Positions 1 through 7,518 of a DNA stretch of 16,147 nt are shown piece after piece. Origin of the DNA: an uncultured Ellagibacter sp. (GTDB lineage Bacteria > Actinomycetota > Coriobacteriia > Coriobacteriales > Eggerthellaceae). The first letter of the stretch is position 1. The number at the start of each line of letters is the position of its first letter. The notes beneath the pieces are model-generated. The model was given only the letters and a program-made list of their open reading frames with translations. It searched no databases and was not told the origin of the DNA. The position numbers and the translations under genes were made by a program. The DNA is taken from contig NZ_CAKUAL010000049.1 of NCBI RefSeq assembly GCF_934636505.1, positions 1 to 16,147 of the forward strand, given 5' to 3'.

Positions 1-778
1 AGCGGCGAAGCTTCGGCTCCACGACGTCATCAGGCAGGCGCACCGCGTCGATCATGAAGCGCGTGATGCGAAGCTGTTGGTCGATGCGCCCCATCATGAC
101 GCTTTCGTTCACGCTTTGGTCCTCGCGCCCGATGAAGTAACGGTACATATCAACATCGAGGTATCGCATGGTGTCAACGAACGGCAGCGGCACGTACACG
201 AAGATATTGTCCACGTAAAAGCAGTGCTCGGGGAGCTTCAGGCCGGTTTCGCGGAGCAGCTCGGTGCGATAGATGGCAGAATGCATGAGCAGGTACTGGC
301 TCTGGCGGAAATGCTTCACGTCCTTCCAGCCGAACTCCTCCTCGGTCGGAAACACATTGAAGTAGCCCATCACCGTGCGCGTGCCCTCGTGCACCTTCTC
401 GTAGACGTAGTTGCCGATGACGAGATCGGTTGCATGATCGCGCTCGAGCTGCGAGCGAAGATAGGCCATGACCTGGCGCATCGCGTTCTCATCGAGCCAG
501 TCATCGGAGTCTACGACCTTGAAGTACAAGCCCTCGGCAGCAGCGAGGCCGGTGTTCACGGCAGCACCATGGCCCCCGTTTTCCTGATGGATGGCACGGA
601 TGATGCCCGGATGGGCCTCCTGCCAGGCGTCGGCCTTCTGAGGGGTGTCATCTTTGGTCGAACCGTCGTCGACGATGATGATCTCGATGTCGTCACCGCA
701 GGCCAAAAGCGACTCGATGCATTTGTCCATGTAGGCGGCGGAGTTGTAGCACGGCACCGCGAACGAGATGGTCTTCAT
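1..778 (-). CDS. Family 2 glycosyltransferase (3' end outside window)
   Basis: The product begins MKTISFAVPCYNSAAYMD, the usual opening of a GT-A fold family 2 glycosyltransferase. The nucleotide-binding acidic pair lies in IIIVDDGS (D37, D38) and the metal-binding DXD-like motif in VVDSDDW (residues 90-93). ENGGHGAAVNTG (66-77) between them is also typical. It should transfer a sugar from a nucleotide donor to a cell-surface polysaccharide or lipid on the cytoplasmic face; donor and acceptor cannot be read from the sequence. About 259 residues are visible and the C-terminus is missing. The ATG at 776-778 follows a GGAG site. It starts 5 bases after the stop of the UDP-galactopyranose mutase gene, so the two are almost surely co-transcribed, which makes a galactofuranose-containing glycan a reasonable guess. 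Confidence 0.93.
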   Translation of the reverse strand, partial: MKTISFAVPCYNSAAYMDKCIESLLACGDDIEIIIVDDGSTKDDTPQKADAWQEAHPGIIRAIHQENGGHGAAVNTGLAAAEGLYFKVVDSDDWLDENAMRQVMAYLRSQLERDHATDLVIGNYVYEKVHEGTRTVMGYFNVFPTEEEFGWKDVKHFRQSQYLLMHSAIYRTELLRETGLKLPEHCFYVDNIFVYVPLPFVDTMRYLDVDMYRYFIGREDQSVNESVMMGRIDQQLRITRFMIDAVRLPDDVVEPKLRR

Positions 779-783
779 GAAAG

Positions 784-1965
784 CTACTCCTCAACCAGCT
801 TGTCGGAAAGCTCGAGCGCGAGGCTGATGATCTTGTCCATGTTGTAGTAGCGGTACTCGGCCAAGCGTCCCAGCGGGTAGAAGTTAGGGAGCTTCGCGGT
901 GAGGGCGCGGTAGCGCTCGTAGTGCGCGCGGTTCTCGTCGGAGAGGATGGCGTAGTAGGGAGTCTGCGTATTGGGATCCTCGTAGGCGCGCGAGTACTCC
1001 TTCATGATGGTGGTCTTGTCCGACTTTTGGCCGGTCAGGTACTTGAACTCCGTGATGCGCGTGTAGTCCTCGGTAACCGTGAAGTTCACGGTTCCGCAGG
1101 GCAGCACGTGCTCTTTGTCGAAGGTCTCGTACACGAAGTCGAGGCTGCGGTAGGGCAGGCGGCCGAAGCGCGCGAGGAAGAGCTCGTCGAGCGGACCAGT
1201 GTAGACGATGGGGCCTTTGAACTTCTTGCCGTGGAGCTTGATCGCGGAAAGCGGCGCGTCCTCGGCTTCGCTTTCGAACTCGAGCTCGAACACACTTTCC
1301 GCCTCGGTGTTCAGACAGACCTGGATGTTTTCGTGGTCGAGCATCTCCTCGAAGAGCTTCGTATAGCCGAAGACGGGCATGCCCTGGTAGGCGTCCTGGA
1401 AGTAGCGGTTATCGCGCGAGATGAAAACCGGCACGCGCGCCGTCACCGACGGGTCGACTTCCTCAGGCGTGAGCCCCCACTGCTTCTGCGTGTAGTACAA
1501 AAAGACGTTCTTGTACACGAAATCGGCAATCTCGGCGAGCTCGGGGTCGTCCTGCTCGCGCAGCTCGTTGATGGTCACCTTGCGCTCGTCGCCGAACGTG
1601 TCGATGAGCTTCTCGATGTAGTGCGCGGCCTTCTCCTCGCCAAACGCGATTTCCATCGAGTTCTTGTTGAAGGGCACGGGCATGTAGGTTCCGTACCAAT
1701 CGGCGAGCACGCGATGCTGATAGCCCAGAAAGCCGGAGAAGCGGCGCGCGTAATCGAAGGCGCGCTTGTCGTTGGAGTGGAAGATGTGCGGGCCGTACTT
1801 GTGCACGAGGATGCCCGCCTCGTCTTTCTCGTCGTACATGTTGCCGCCGATGTGAGGGCGCTTTTCGATGATGAGAACGCGCTTTCCCGCGCGCTCCGCG
1901 AGTTCGCGAGCCACGACACCGCCGGCAAATCCACTGCCGACGACGACCGCGTCGATGTCGTTCAT
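784..1965 (-). CDS. glf: UDP-galactopyranose mutase
   Basis: Flavoenzyme interconverting UDP-galactopyranose and UDP-galactofuranose in the cytoplasm, supplying galactofuranose for cell-surface glycans. The N-terminal Rossmann motif is VVVGSGFAGG (G10-X-G12-X2-G15), followed by IIEKRPHIGGN with the FAD-ribose-binding Glu at 34. Family landmarks are YGPHIFHS, WYGTYMPVPFN, the YTQKQWG segment, and the C-terminal PLGRLAEYRYYNMD that closes the FAD site. The length, 393 aa, fits the family. I chose the ATG at 1963-1965 because MNDIDAVVVG aligns with normal Glf starts and AACGAAGTGA before it resembles an extended Shine-Dalgarno sequence. The ATG at 1999-2001, after GAAAGG, would add 12 residues and cannot be excluded. 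First gene of an operon with the glycosyltransferase. Confidence 0.95.
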   Translation of the reverse strand: MNDIDAVVVGSGFAGGVVARELAERAGKRVLIIEKRPHIGGNMYDEKDEAGILVHKYGPHIFHSNDKRAFDYARRFSGFLGYQHRVLADWYGTYMPVPFNKNSMEIAFGEEKAAHYIEKLIDTFGDERKVTINELREQDDPELAEIADFVYKNVFLYYTQKQWGLTPEEVDPSVTARVPVFISRDNRYFQDAYQGMPVFGYTKLFEEMLDHENIQVCLNTEAESVFELEFESEAEDAPLSAIKLHGKKFKGPIVYTGPLDELFLARFGRLPYRSLDFVYETFDKEHVLPCGTVNFTVTEDYTRITEFKYLTGQKSDKTTIMKEYSRAYEDPNTQTPYYAILSDENRAHYERYRALTAKLPNFYPLGRLAEYRYYNMDKIISLALELSDKLVEE

Positions 1966-2215
1966 GTTCACTTCGTTGAACTGTGTGTACTGCACGCCCA
2001 TGTGAGCTTTGCCTTTCGTTCGCATGTAATGGTTTCAGGGAACCGCCGCGAGCGGACCCGTTCGGATGGCGCGCACGATGAAGAATGCCGACATCCGAAT
2101 CTTGATTATTCTACCGATAACATCCTACCCTATACGCCATCACATACAAACGGGACAAAAAATGCCGTCTTACAAGGGTAAAATGCGCAGCGTATACCTG
2201 GAGAAAGGAATGCGC

Positions 2216-3205
2216 ATGTCGTTTTTGGAAACCATGCTCGCGCGAGCGAAGGCCGACAAGCAGACGATCGTGCTGCCCGAGGGCAACGACCCCCGCACGC
2301 TCGAAGCGGCCGAGAAGCTCATCGCGCACGATGCCTGCAACGTGATCGTCCTAGGCCGCGAGGAGGAGCTGAAGGCGGGAGGCCGCGAGCTTCGCGGAGT
2401 CCGCATCATCGACCCCGAAACGTCCGATCTGCGTGAGAAATTCGCAACTCGCCTCTATGAGCTGCGCAAACATAAGGGTATGACGCCCGAAGACGCACTC
2501 GACAAGATTTCCGACGTCTTGTATTTCGGCGTCATGATGGTGAAGTGCGGCGAAGCGGACGGCATGGTGTCGGGCGCCTGCCACTCGACCGGCGACGTGC
2601 TGCGCCCCTGCCTGCAGATCCTAAAGACCGCCCCGGGCGTGAAGCTCGCGAGCTCGTTTTTTGTGATGGTGGTCCCCGATTGCGAATACGGCCAAAACGG
2701 CACGTTCATCTTCAGCGACTGCGGCCTTGAGGTGCAGCCCGACGACGAGGCGCTCGCCCATATCGCGGTGAACTCCGCACGCTCGTGGAAGTCGCTCATA
2801 GGAACCGAGCCCGCCGTCGCGATGCTCTCCCACTCCTCGAAGGGGTCGGCGCGAAACGACGATGCGAACAAGGTCGTGCGTGCGGTGGAGATGGCCCACG
2901 AGCTCGACCCGAGCCTCGAGCTCGACGGTGAGCTGCAGCTCGATGCCGCCATCGTGCCCTCTGTAGGCGAGTCGAAGGCGCCCGGTTCGCGCGTCGCGGG
3001 GCACGCGAACGTGCTCATCTTCCCCGACCTTGACGCGGGCAACATCGGGTACAAACTCGTGCAGCGCCTGGCGAAGGCGGAAGCCTACGGCCCCATCACC
3101 CAGGGACTCGCCGCGCCCGTGAACGACCTGTCGCGCGGATGCACCGCCGACGACATTGTGGGCGTCGCCGCGATCACCTGCGTGCAGGCGCAGGCCATGA
3201 AGTAG
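2216..3205 (+). CDS. pta: Phosphate acetyltransferase
   Basis: Catalyses acetyl-CoA + phosphate = acetyl phosphate + CoA in the cytoplasm; with acetate kinase this yields ATP by substrate-level phosphorylation. At 329 aa it is the short single-domain form (PTA_PTB family), lacking the long N-terminal extension of E. coli Pta. Recognisable segments are IVLPEGNDPRTLEAAEKL near the N-terminus, ADGMVSGACHSTGDVLRP, the FFVMVVPDCEYGQNGTFIFSDC core, and NVLIFPDLDAGNIGYKLVQRL near the C-terminus. The ATG at 2216 is placed 6 bases after GAGAAAGGA; the ATG at 2210 overlaps that site. A strong terminator follows 41 bases after the stop. A TAAAAT hexamer at 2179-2184 could be a -10 box, but I see no good -35. 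Acetate kinase lies convergent downstream instead of in the common same-strand operon. Confidence 0.97.
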   Translation: MSFLETMLARAKADKQTIVLPEGNDPRTLEAAEKLIAHDACNVIVLGREEELKAGGRELRGVRIIDPETSDLREKFATRLYELRKHKGMTPEDALDKISDVLYFGVMMVKCGEADGMVSGACHSTGDVLRPCLQILKTAPGVKLASSFFVMVVPDCEYGQNGTFIFSDCGLEVQPDDEALAHIAVNSARSWKSLIGTEPAVAMLSHSSKGSARNDDANKVVRAVEMAHELDPSLELDGELQLDAAIVPSVGESKAPGSRVAGHANVLIFPDLDAGNIGYKLVQRLAKAEAYGPITQGLAAPVNDLSRGCTADDIVGVAAITCVQAQAMK

Positions 3206-3246
3206 GTTGGGGCGCAAGCTTTCGTCTGGCACTTATGCCAACAACG

Positions 3247-3284
3247 AATCGGGGGGCTCGAACATGAGCCCCCCGATTGTTTTT
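3247..3284 (+). terminator. Intrinsic terminator after pta
   Basis: A perfect 13-bp inverted repeat (3247-3259 with 3266-3278) built around GGGGGGCTC/GAGCCCCCC has a 6-base loop and is followed on the plus strand by GTTTTTC. It lies between the convergent pta and acetate kinase genes. In the other direction there is no T tract, so it should end mainly pta transcription. Confidence 0.92.
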
Positions 3285-3349
3285 CAATCTCGCACTAGCG
3301 CCCTTGCCCTTTTAACCGACGCGCACGTAAAAAAGAATTGCCTGACAAG

Positions 3350-4564
3350 CTAGATATCTCGGTCGATTTCGCTTTCCTCCACGATGCGGAAGGTGTCGAG
3401 CGCGATCATGTACTCCTCGTTGGTGGGGATAATGATGATCTTCACAGCCGAGTTGTCGGCGGAAATCTCGCGCTCGAAGCCGCGCTGGCGATTCTTCTCC
3501 TCGTCAAGGATGATGCCGAGCGGCTGCAGGCCGGCAAAGATCATGCGGCGCATCTTCTCGCAGTTCTCGCCGACACCTGCGGTAAGCACGATGGCGTCGA
3601 CGCCGCCCATGACGGCAATGTAGGCACCGATGTATTTCTTCACCGAGTTCGAGTACATGTCGTAGGCGAGCTGCGCGCGCTCGTTGCCGCCCTCGGAGGC
3701 GTCGCGCACGCTGCGAAGGTCGTTGCTCACGCCCGAGATACCGAGCAAGCCCGACTTCTTGTTCATAAGGTCGTTGACCTCGGAGGTGGTGAGGTTCTCG
3801 TGATCCATGAGGAACGGCACGATAGCCGGGTCGATCGCGCCGCAGCGCGTGCCCATCATCAGGCCGTCGAGCGGCGTCAAGCCCATCGAGGTGTCCACGG
3901 CGACGCCATGGTCGATGGCGCTCATGGAGCAGCCGTTGCCCAGATGGCAGGTGATGAGCTTCAAGTCCTCCAACGGCTCGTCGAGCACGACAGCCGCGCG
4001 CTCGGAGATGTAGCGGTGCGACGTGCCGTGGGCGCCGTACTTGCGGATGGCGTACTTCTCGTAGTACTCGTACGGAAGCGGGTACATGTAGGCCTTCGGC
4101 GGCAGCGTCTGGAAGAACGAGGTGTCGAACACGGCGACCATAGGAATATTCGGCATGTGCTTCTGACACGCGCGGATGCCCATGAGAGCTGCCTTGTTGT
4201 GAAGCGGAGCAAGCTCGGCGAGCTCGTCGATCTTCTCGATGACGTCATCGTCGATGAGGACCGACTTGTCGAAGTACTTGCCGCCCTGAACGATACGGTG
4301 CCCGATCGCGTCGATCTCGTCGAGGGACTTGATGGGTGCGTCGTCGCTGTTGATAAGCGAGTCCAGTACGAGCGCCATGGCTGCGTCATGGTCAGCCATC
4401 TGCGCATCGATGACCACTTCGTTCTCGTCGATTCCGTGCTTGTGGAAGGCGTTTGCCGAGCCCACGCGCTCGCAAATGCCCTTGGCAATAACGGCATGAT
4501 TCTCGACGTGGACAAGTTGGTATTTCAGAGAGGACGAGCCCGCATTGATGACCAGAACGTTCAA
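3350..4564 (-). CDS. ackA: Acetate kinase
   Basis: Transfers phosphate between acetyl phosphate and ADP to give acetate and ATP. Family landmarks are the N-terminal phosphate-binding INAGSSSLKY, HRIVQGG, VFDTSFF with PYEYY after it, RKYGAHGTSHRYI carrying the catalytic Arg and the GTSH signature, ITCHLGNG, and GVGEN in the adenosine-binding C-terminal half. The length is 404 aa, normal for AckA. The start is TTG at 4562-4564: a perfect AGGAGG lies 7 bases upstream and TTG-AAC-GTT-CTG reads M-N-V-L-V-I-N-A-G, the canonical beginning. Longer in-frame starts would add a non-conserved extension. TACAAT on the minus strand at 4603-4598 is a possible -10 box without a clear -35. It works with pta, which is convergent and ends 144 bases away. 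Confidence 0.97.
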   Translation of the reverse strand: MNVLVINAGSSSLKYQLVHVENHAVIAKGICERVGSANAFHKHGIDENEVVIDAQMADHDAAMALVLDSLINSDDAPIKSLDEIDAIGHRIVQGGKYFDKSVLIDDDVIEKIDELAELAPLHNKAALMGIRACQKHMPNIPMVAVFDTSFFQTLPPKAYMYPLPYEYYEKYAIRKYGAHGTSHRYISERAAVVLDEPLEDLKLITCHLGNGCSMSAIDHGVAVDTSMGLTPLDGLMMGTRCGAIDPAIVPFLMDHENLTTSEVNDLMNKKSGLLGISGVSNDLRSVRDASEGGNERAQLAYDMYSNSVKKYIGAYIAVMGGVDAIVLTAGVGENCEKMRRMIFAGLQPLGIILDEEKNRQRGFEREISADNSAVKIIIIPTNEEYMIALDTFRIVEESEIDRDI

Positions 4565-4673
4565 CAGCCAACCTCCTACAACGTTACGTTTTGGTAAATT
4601 GTAGGCATGCGCCGCAAACAGCGGACGTGCGAGCCGTTCGAATTCGGCAAGCGGTTCCACCGCTCATTCAAGA

Positions 4674-4738
4674 CGAAAAGCGGACACGCAGGCTTCCTCT
4701 CGCATGGGAAAGCAAGCCTGCGTTCTCGCAAAGCCGCT
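4674..4738 (-). terminator. Probable terminator of the xseA-xseB unit
   Basis: On the minus strand a perfect 10-bp stem (4723-4714 with 4695-4686; ACGCAGGCTT against AAGCCTGCGT) is nested inside a second arm AGCGG (4738-4734) with CCGCT (4683-4679). It is followed immediately by TTTCG with further T residues. It lies about 50 bases after the xseB stop and well before ackA, so it probably ends the Exo VII transcript. The loop is long (18 bases) and the T tract short, hence moderate confidence. Confidence 0.5.
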
Positions 4739-4741
4739 GAT

Positions 4742-4782
4742 GGACGGTAGTGAGTCCAAGGTTTATCGGCAGAGAACCGTCC
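4742..4782. repeat. 7-bp inverted repeat GGACGGT/ACCGTCC
   Basis: GGACGGT at 4742-4748 is exactly repeated in inverse at 4776-4782 with 27 bases between. It lies between the xseB stop and the adjacent hairpin. It may be part of a longer 3' structure of the xseB transcript; no function is assigned. Confidence 0.4.
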
Positions 4783-4789
4783 CTCGCGC

Positions 4790-5038
4790 CTAGGACAGCG
4801 TCGTGTCGCGGACCTCGTCGTCCGCCGGCTTCTCCAGCTCGCCCATGAGGACGTCGATGCGCTGCTGGGCGCCGTCGATGCGCTTCTTAAGCGAGGCGAT
4901 CAGCTTCACTCCGCGCTCATAGGCCGTGACGCTCTGCTCCAGCTCGAGCGAATTGCTCTCGAGCACACCCACGATTCGGTCGAGCTCCGCCATCGCCTCG
5001 CGGAAGGTGAGCTCCTCGATCGGCTTCTCTTCTACCAT
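4790..5038 (-). CDS. xseB: Exodeoxyribonuclease VII small subunit
   Basis: Small partner of Exo VII, which degrades single-stranded DNA into short acid-soluble oligonucleotides. At 82 aa it has the normal length. LTFREAMAELDRIVGVLESNSLELEQSV is the family signature (usually F-E-E-A-L-x-E-L-E-x-I-V-x-x-L-E), followed by ERGVKLIASLKKRIDGAQQRI, a coiled helical segment that packs on the large subunit. The ATG at 5036-5038 follows AAGGAG with a 7-base gap. It sits 33 bases downstream of xseA on the same strand, the classical order. The last ~12 residues are acidic and not conserved. Confidence 0.95.
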   Translation of the reverse strand: MVEEKPIEELTFREAMAELDRIVGVLESNSLELEQSVTAYERGVKLIASLKKRIDGAQQRIDVLMGELEKPADDEVRDTTLS

Positions 5039-5071
5039 AGGGTATCTCCTTTATCGATCGCTGTCGTTAGT

Positions 5072-6631
5072 CTATTCGGGTATGACGTCTTCCGCGGGCG
5101 CTGCCGCGTCCACCGTGCACGAAAGCGTGCCGTCCGACACCTGCACGGCGACTTTCGAGCCCGCAGGCGCCTGACCGACGCTCTTCACCACCGCTCCGTC
5201 GTCAGTACGGGCAATCGCGTAACCGCGGGCAATGACGGCAAGCGGAGAAAGGTCGTTCAAGCGCGAGGCGGCAAGCCCAACCTCGTGAGCGAAGGGCGCG
5301 ACCAGGCTTTTCCCTTGTGAAGCGAGACGGCCCGAAAGCGTCTCGAGACGCGCCTCGTCCCGCTGCGCGATGCCTGCGCCCGCTGTGCGCATGCGGACGG
5401 TAAGCGAGGCGAGCTCCACGCGATTTCGCTCGGTGTTCGCAGGAAGCGCGCGGGCAAGGCGGGCGGCGAGCGCATCGACGGAATCGCGCTCGCGCGCTAT
5501 GCGGGCAGGTTCGGTGCGTACAAGCCGCTCGGAGAGGAAATCTATAGTCTGCATGTCGGTGCCAAGCAGATAGGACGAGTCCTTAAAGACCGGGCGGGTG
5601 GCAACGCGGTCGACGGCCACGCGGGAGCGGTCGAGTCTTCGGATGAGACCGTCGTGGATTGCCCGCGCACGGGCGACGAGGTTCCCCGACAGCTCGGCAG
5701 ACGAGGGCGACACCGCCTCGGCAGCGCCGGTCGGGGTGGAAGCGCGCACGTCTGCCACGAGGTCGGCAATGGTCGTGTCCGGCTCGTGCCCGATGCCTGT
5801 CACCACGGGGACGGGACATGCGGCGATGGCGCGCGCAAGCCCCTCGTCGTTGAAGGGCATGAGATCCTCGTACGACCCGCCGCCGCGGACGAGCAGAACC
5901 GCCTCGGCACCCGCGCGAGACACGCAATCGATGCCGCGGACGAGCTCCTGCGGCGCACGCGCACCTTCGACAGGTGCGCCCGCGACGAGAACCCTCGCAA
6001 GCGGCCAGCGACGACGAAGCGTTCGCAAGACATCGTGCACTGCGTCTCCACGAGGCGAGGTAACAAGGCCTACAACCTGGATATTTGCAGGAACGGGACG
6101 CTTTCGCGCCTCGTCGGTGAGACCTTCCACGTAAAGCTTGCGCGCCAAGTTCGCGACCTGCATGCGCAAGTTCCCCTCGCCCGTCAGACTGACCGAGAAC
6201 ACGTCAAAGTTCATACGGCCCTTCGGGGCATAGAGAGTGAACCGCCCCGTCAGCTCGACAAGCGCGCCGACGTCAAGCTCGACTCCACATGCTCGGTAGC
6301 GGTTGAGCCACATCATGCAGGGAAGCGATGCCTTCTGGTCCTTCACCGTGAAGTAGACGGCCTTGTAGCCCGCCTTGTTCGACACCTCGGACACCTCGCC
6401 GACAAGCTTCACGGTAACGTTCTCAAGCGCTCCTTTCGCAAGCGCCATAGCTCCCGAGACGGTGAGGGGCTCGGGTTCTGCCTTACCTTCCCCGCCCGCA
6501 GACTCGACCGCGTAAGATGATCCGTATCTCGACTGGTCGAAAGCATATTCTCGAGAAGTTGCGCGCGTTTGGCCCTCCGCCGCCCGCGCTGCGCTGCGAG
6601 CGCGCTTGAGGCTTTCCTCCCAGCGTTCCAT
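5072..6631 (-). CDS. xseA: Exodeoxyribonuclease VII large subunit
   Basis: Catalytic subunit of Exo VII, a processive single-strand DNA exonuclease acting in repair and recombination. After a low-conservation N-terminal ~45 residues comes an OB-fold (TVKLVGEVSEVSNK through FTLYAPKGRMNFDV) for ssDNA binding. The conserved core follows: VGLVTSPRGDAVHDVLRTLRRR, then LLVRGGGSYEDLMPFND, then VVTGIGHEPDTTIADLVADVRASTPTGAAEAVSP. A long helical segment and a C-terminal LSPLAVIARGYAI complete the family pattern. At 519 aa it is longer than the usual 400-450, mostly because of the N-terminal extension. I chose the ATG at 6629-6631, 5 bases after the stop of the peptidase gene; a GTG at 6662-6664 would overlap that gene and has no visible ribosome binding site. 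Same transcription unit as xseB. Confidence 0.95.
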   Translation of the reverse strand: MERWEESLKRARSAARAAEGQTRATSREYAFDQSRYGSSYAVESAGGEGKAEPEPLTVSGAMALAKGALENVTVKLVGEVSEVSNKAGYKAVYFTVKDQKASLPCMMWLNRYRACGVELDVGALVELTGRFTLYAPKGRMNFDVFSVSLTGEGNLRMQVANLARKLYVEGLTDEARKRPVPANIQVVGLVTSPRGDAVHDVLRTLRRRWPLARVLVAGAPVEGARAPQELVRGIDCVSRAGAEAVLLVRGGGSYEDLMPFNDEGLARAIAACPVPVVTGIGHEPDTTIADLVADVRASTPTGAAEAVSPSSAELSGNLVARARAIHDGLIRRLDRSRVAVDRVATRPVFKDSSYLLGTDMQTIDFLSERLVRTEPARIARERDSVDALAARLARALPANTERNRVELASLTVRMRTAGAGIAQRDEARLETLSGRLASQGKSLVAPFAHEVGLAASRLNDLSPLAVIARGYAIARTDDGAVVKSVGQAPAGSKVAVQVSDGTLSCTVDAAAPAEDVIPE

Positions 6632-6636
6632 GGCGG

Positions 6637-7305
6637 TTATTCTTCGCGCTGACTCAAAAGCCACAGAAGCTGCAGCACGGAGATGAGCGCCGCGGCAACA
6701 TAGGTCAGAGCGCAGGCGCGCAGCACGTTGAAGGCGCCCTTGCGCTCAGCGGAGACGACTCCGACGCCCGACAGGTAATCCATCGCACGATGGGATGCGT
6801 TGAACTCGACGGGGAGCGTGACCAGCTGAAACACCAAGACAACCGCATACATGGCAATCGCAAGCACCTGAAGGCCTTCAAGCTGCAAAACGATGCCGAT
6901 CATCAACAGGAACACCCAGGCGTTCGATGCGAGGTTCACCGCGGGGACAAGCGCGCCGCGCACCGTCATGGGCGCATAACCCTGCGCAAACTGGCACGCA
7001 TGGCCCGCCTCGTGGCATGCTGTGGCAATCGCCGTGATGCTCGTGCCGTTGTAAGCTTCGGGGTCGAGCGTGATGGAGTTGTTACGCGGGTCGAAATGGT
7101 CCTGCCCCGCCCCGCCTTGCCTAATTGCGACATTGGTGATGCCGTGGTCGGCGAGCATGCGCTGCGCCATCTGGGCGCCAGTCATGCCGAAGGACGACCT
7201 CACGCGCGAGAACTTGGAGATTTGCCTGTTCACATACCACTGAGCACCCAAGCCGATCACCATGGTGAGGACGATGAATGCGATGTAGCTTCCACCCATA
7301 AACAT
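6637..7305 (-). CDS. YugP-like membrane zinc metallopeptidase
   Basis: Belongs to the neutral zinc metallopeptidase family typified by Bacillus YugP. The HEAGH motif (H98-E99-A-G-H102) is the HExxH zinc/catalytic site. Before it, GGAGQDHFDPRNNSITLDPEAYNGTSI matches the family's conserved DHYDP-like region. Hydrophobic segments at about 7-25 and two or three more after residue 115 make it an integral membrane protein with the active site at the membrane. At 222 aa the length is typical. The physiological substrate is not known for this family. I prefer the ATG at 7303-7305 (AGGAG 11 bases upstream); a TTG at 7312-7314 lies only 3 bases from the same site. Its stop is 5 bases from the xseA start, so it should be co-transcribed with xseA-xseB. 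Confidence 0.9.
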   Translation of the reverse strand: MFMGGSYIAFIVLTMVIGLGAQWYVNRQISKFSRVRSSFGMTGAQMAQRMLADHGITNVAIRQGGAGQDHFDPRNNSITLDPEAYNGTSITAIATACHEAGHACQFAQGYAPMTVRGALVPAVNLASNAWVFLLMIGIVLQLEGLQVLAIAMYAVVLVFQLVTLPVEFNASHRAMDYLSGVGVVSAERKGAFNVLRACALTYVAAALISVLQLLWLLSQREE

Positions 7306-7437
7306 AGGTACCAATCACTCCTTCACAAAGGGGAGACGATGCTTTTCGTTATTACGAACAATTGTACACTTTAGCGCATGCAAACCTTCACCCAAACGCA
7401 CGACGGCGCTTTACGCGAAACGTCCGCAATCGCAGCG

Positions 7438-7471
7438 CAGGGGCGACATCGGCTGCGAGAATCGCCCCCTG
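7438..7471. repeat. GC-rich hairpin between rnd and the YugP-like gene
   Basis: CAGGGGCGA at 7438-7446 pairs with TCGCCCCCTG at 7462-7471 (one bulged C), with a 15-base loop. It lies in the 213-base gap downstream of rnd and upstream of the peptidase gene on the minus strand. There is no T tract, so it is at best a factor-assisted terminator or an mRNA-stabilising 3' structure. The rest of the gap shows only a possible minus-strand -10 (TACAAT, 7366-7361). Confidence 0.35.
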
Positions 7472-7518
7472 CACGGGCGCTCTTCACGACGCCGAAGCCG
7501 ACCCCCGAAAGCAGGCCC

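Noticed and set aside
77..847. Long plus-strand frame opposite the glycosyltransferase
   Set aside because: Antisense shadow of a clear GT2 gene; His/Val-rich composition with no motif.
922..2181. 419-codon plus-strand frame opposite glf
   Set aside because: Mirror frame of the GC-rich glf gene; repetitive Val/Leu/His composition and no ribosome binding site.
3338..4597. 419-codon plus-strand frame opposite ackA
   Set aside because: Antisense shadow; ackA has all family motifs and a perfect AGGAGG.
5654..6520. Plus-strand frame opposite xseA
   Set aside because: Shadow of the conserved Exo VII core; no recognisable features.
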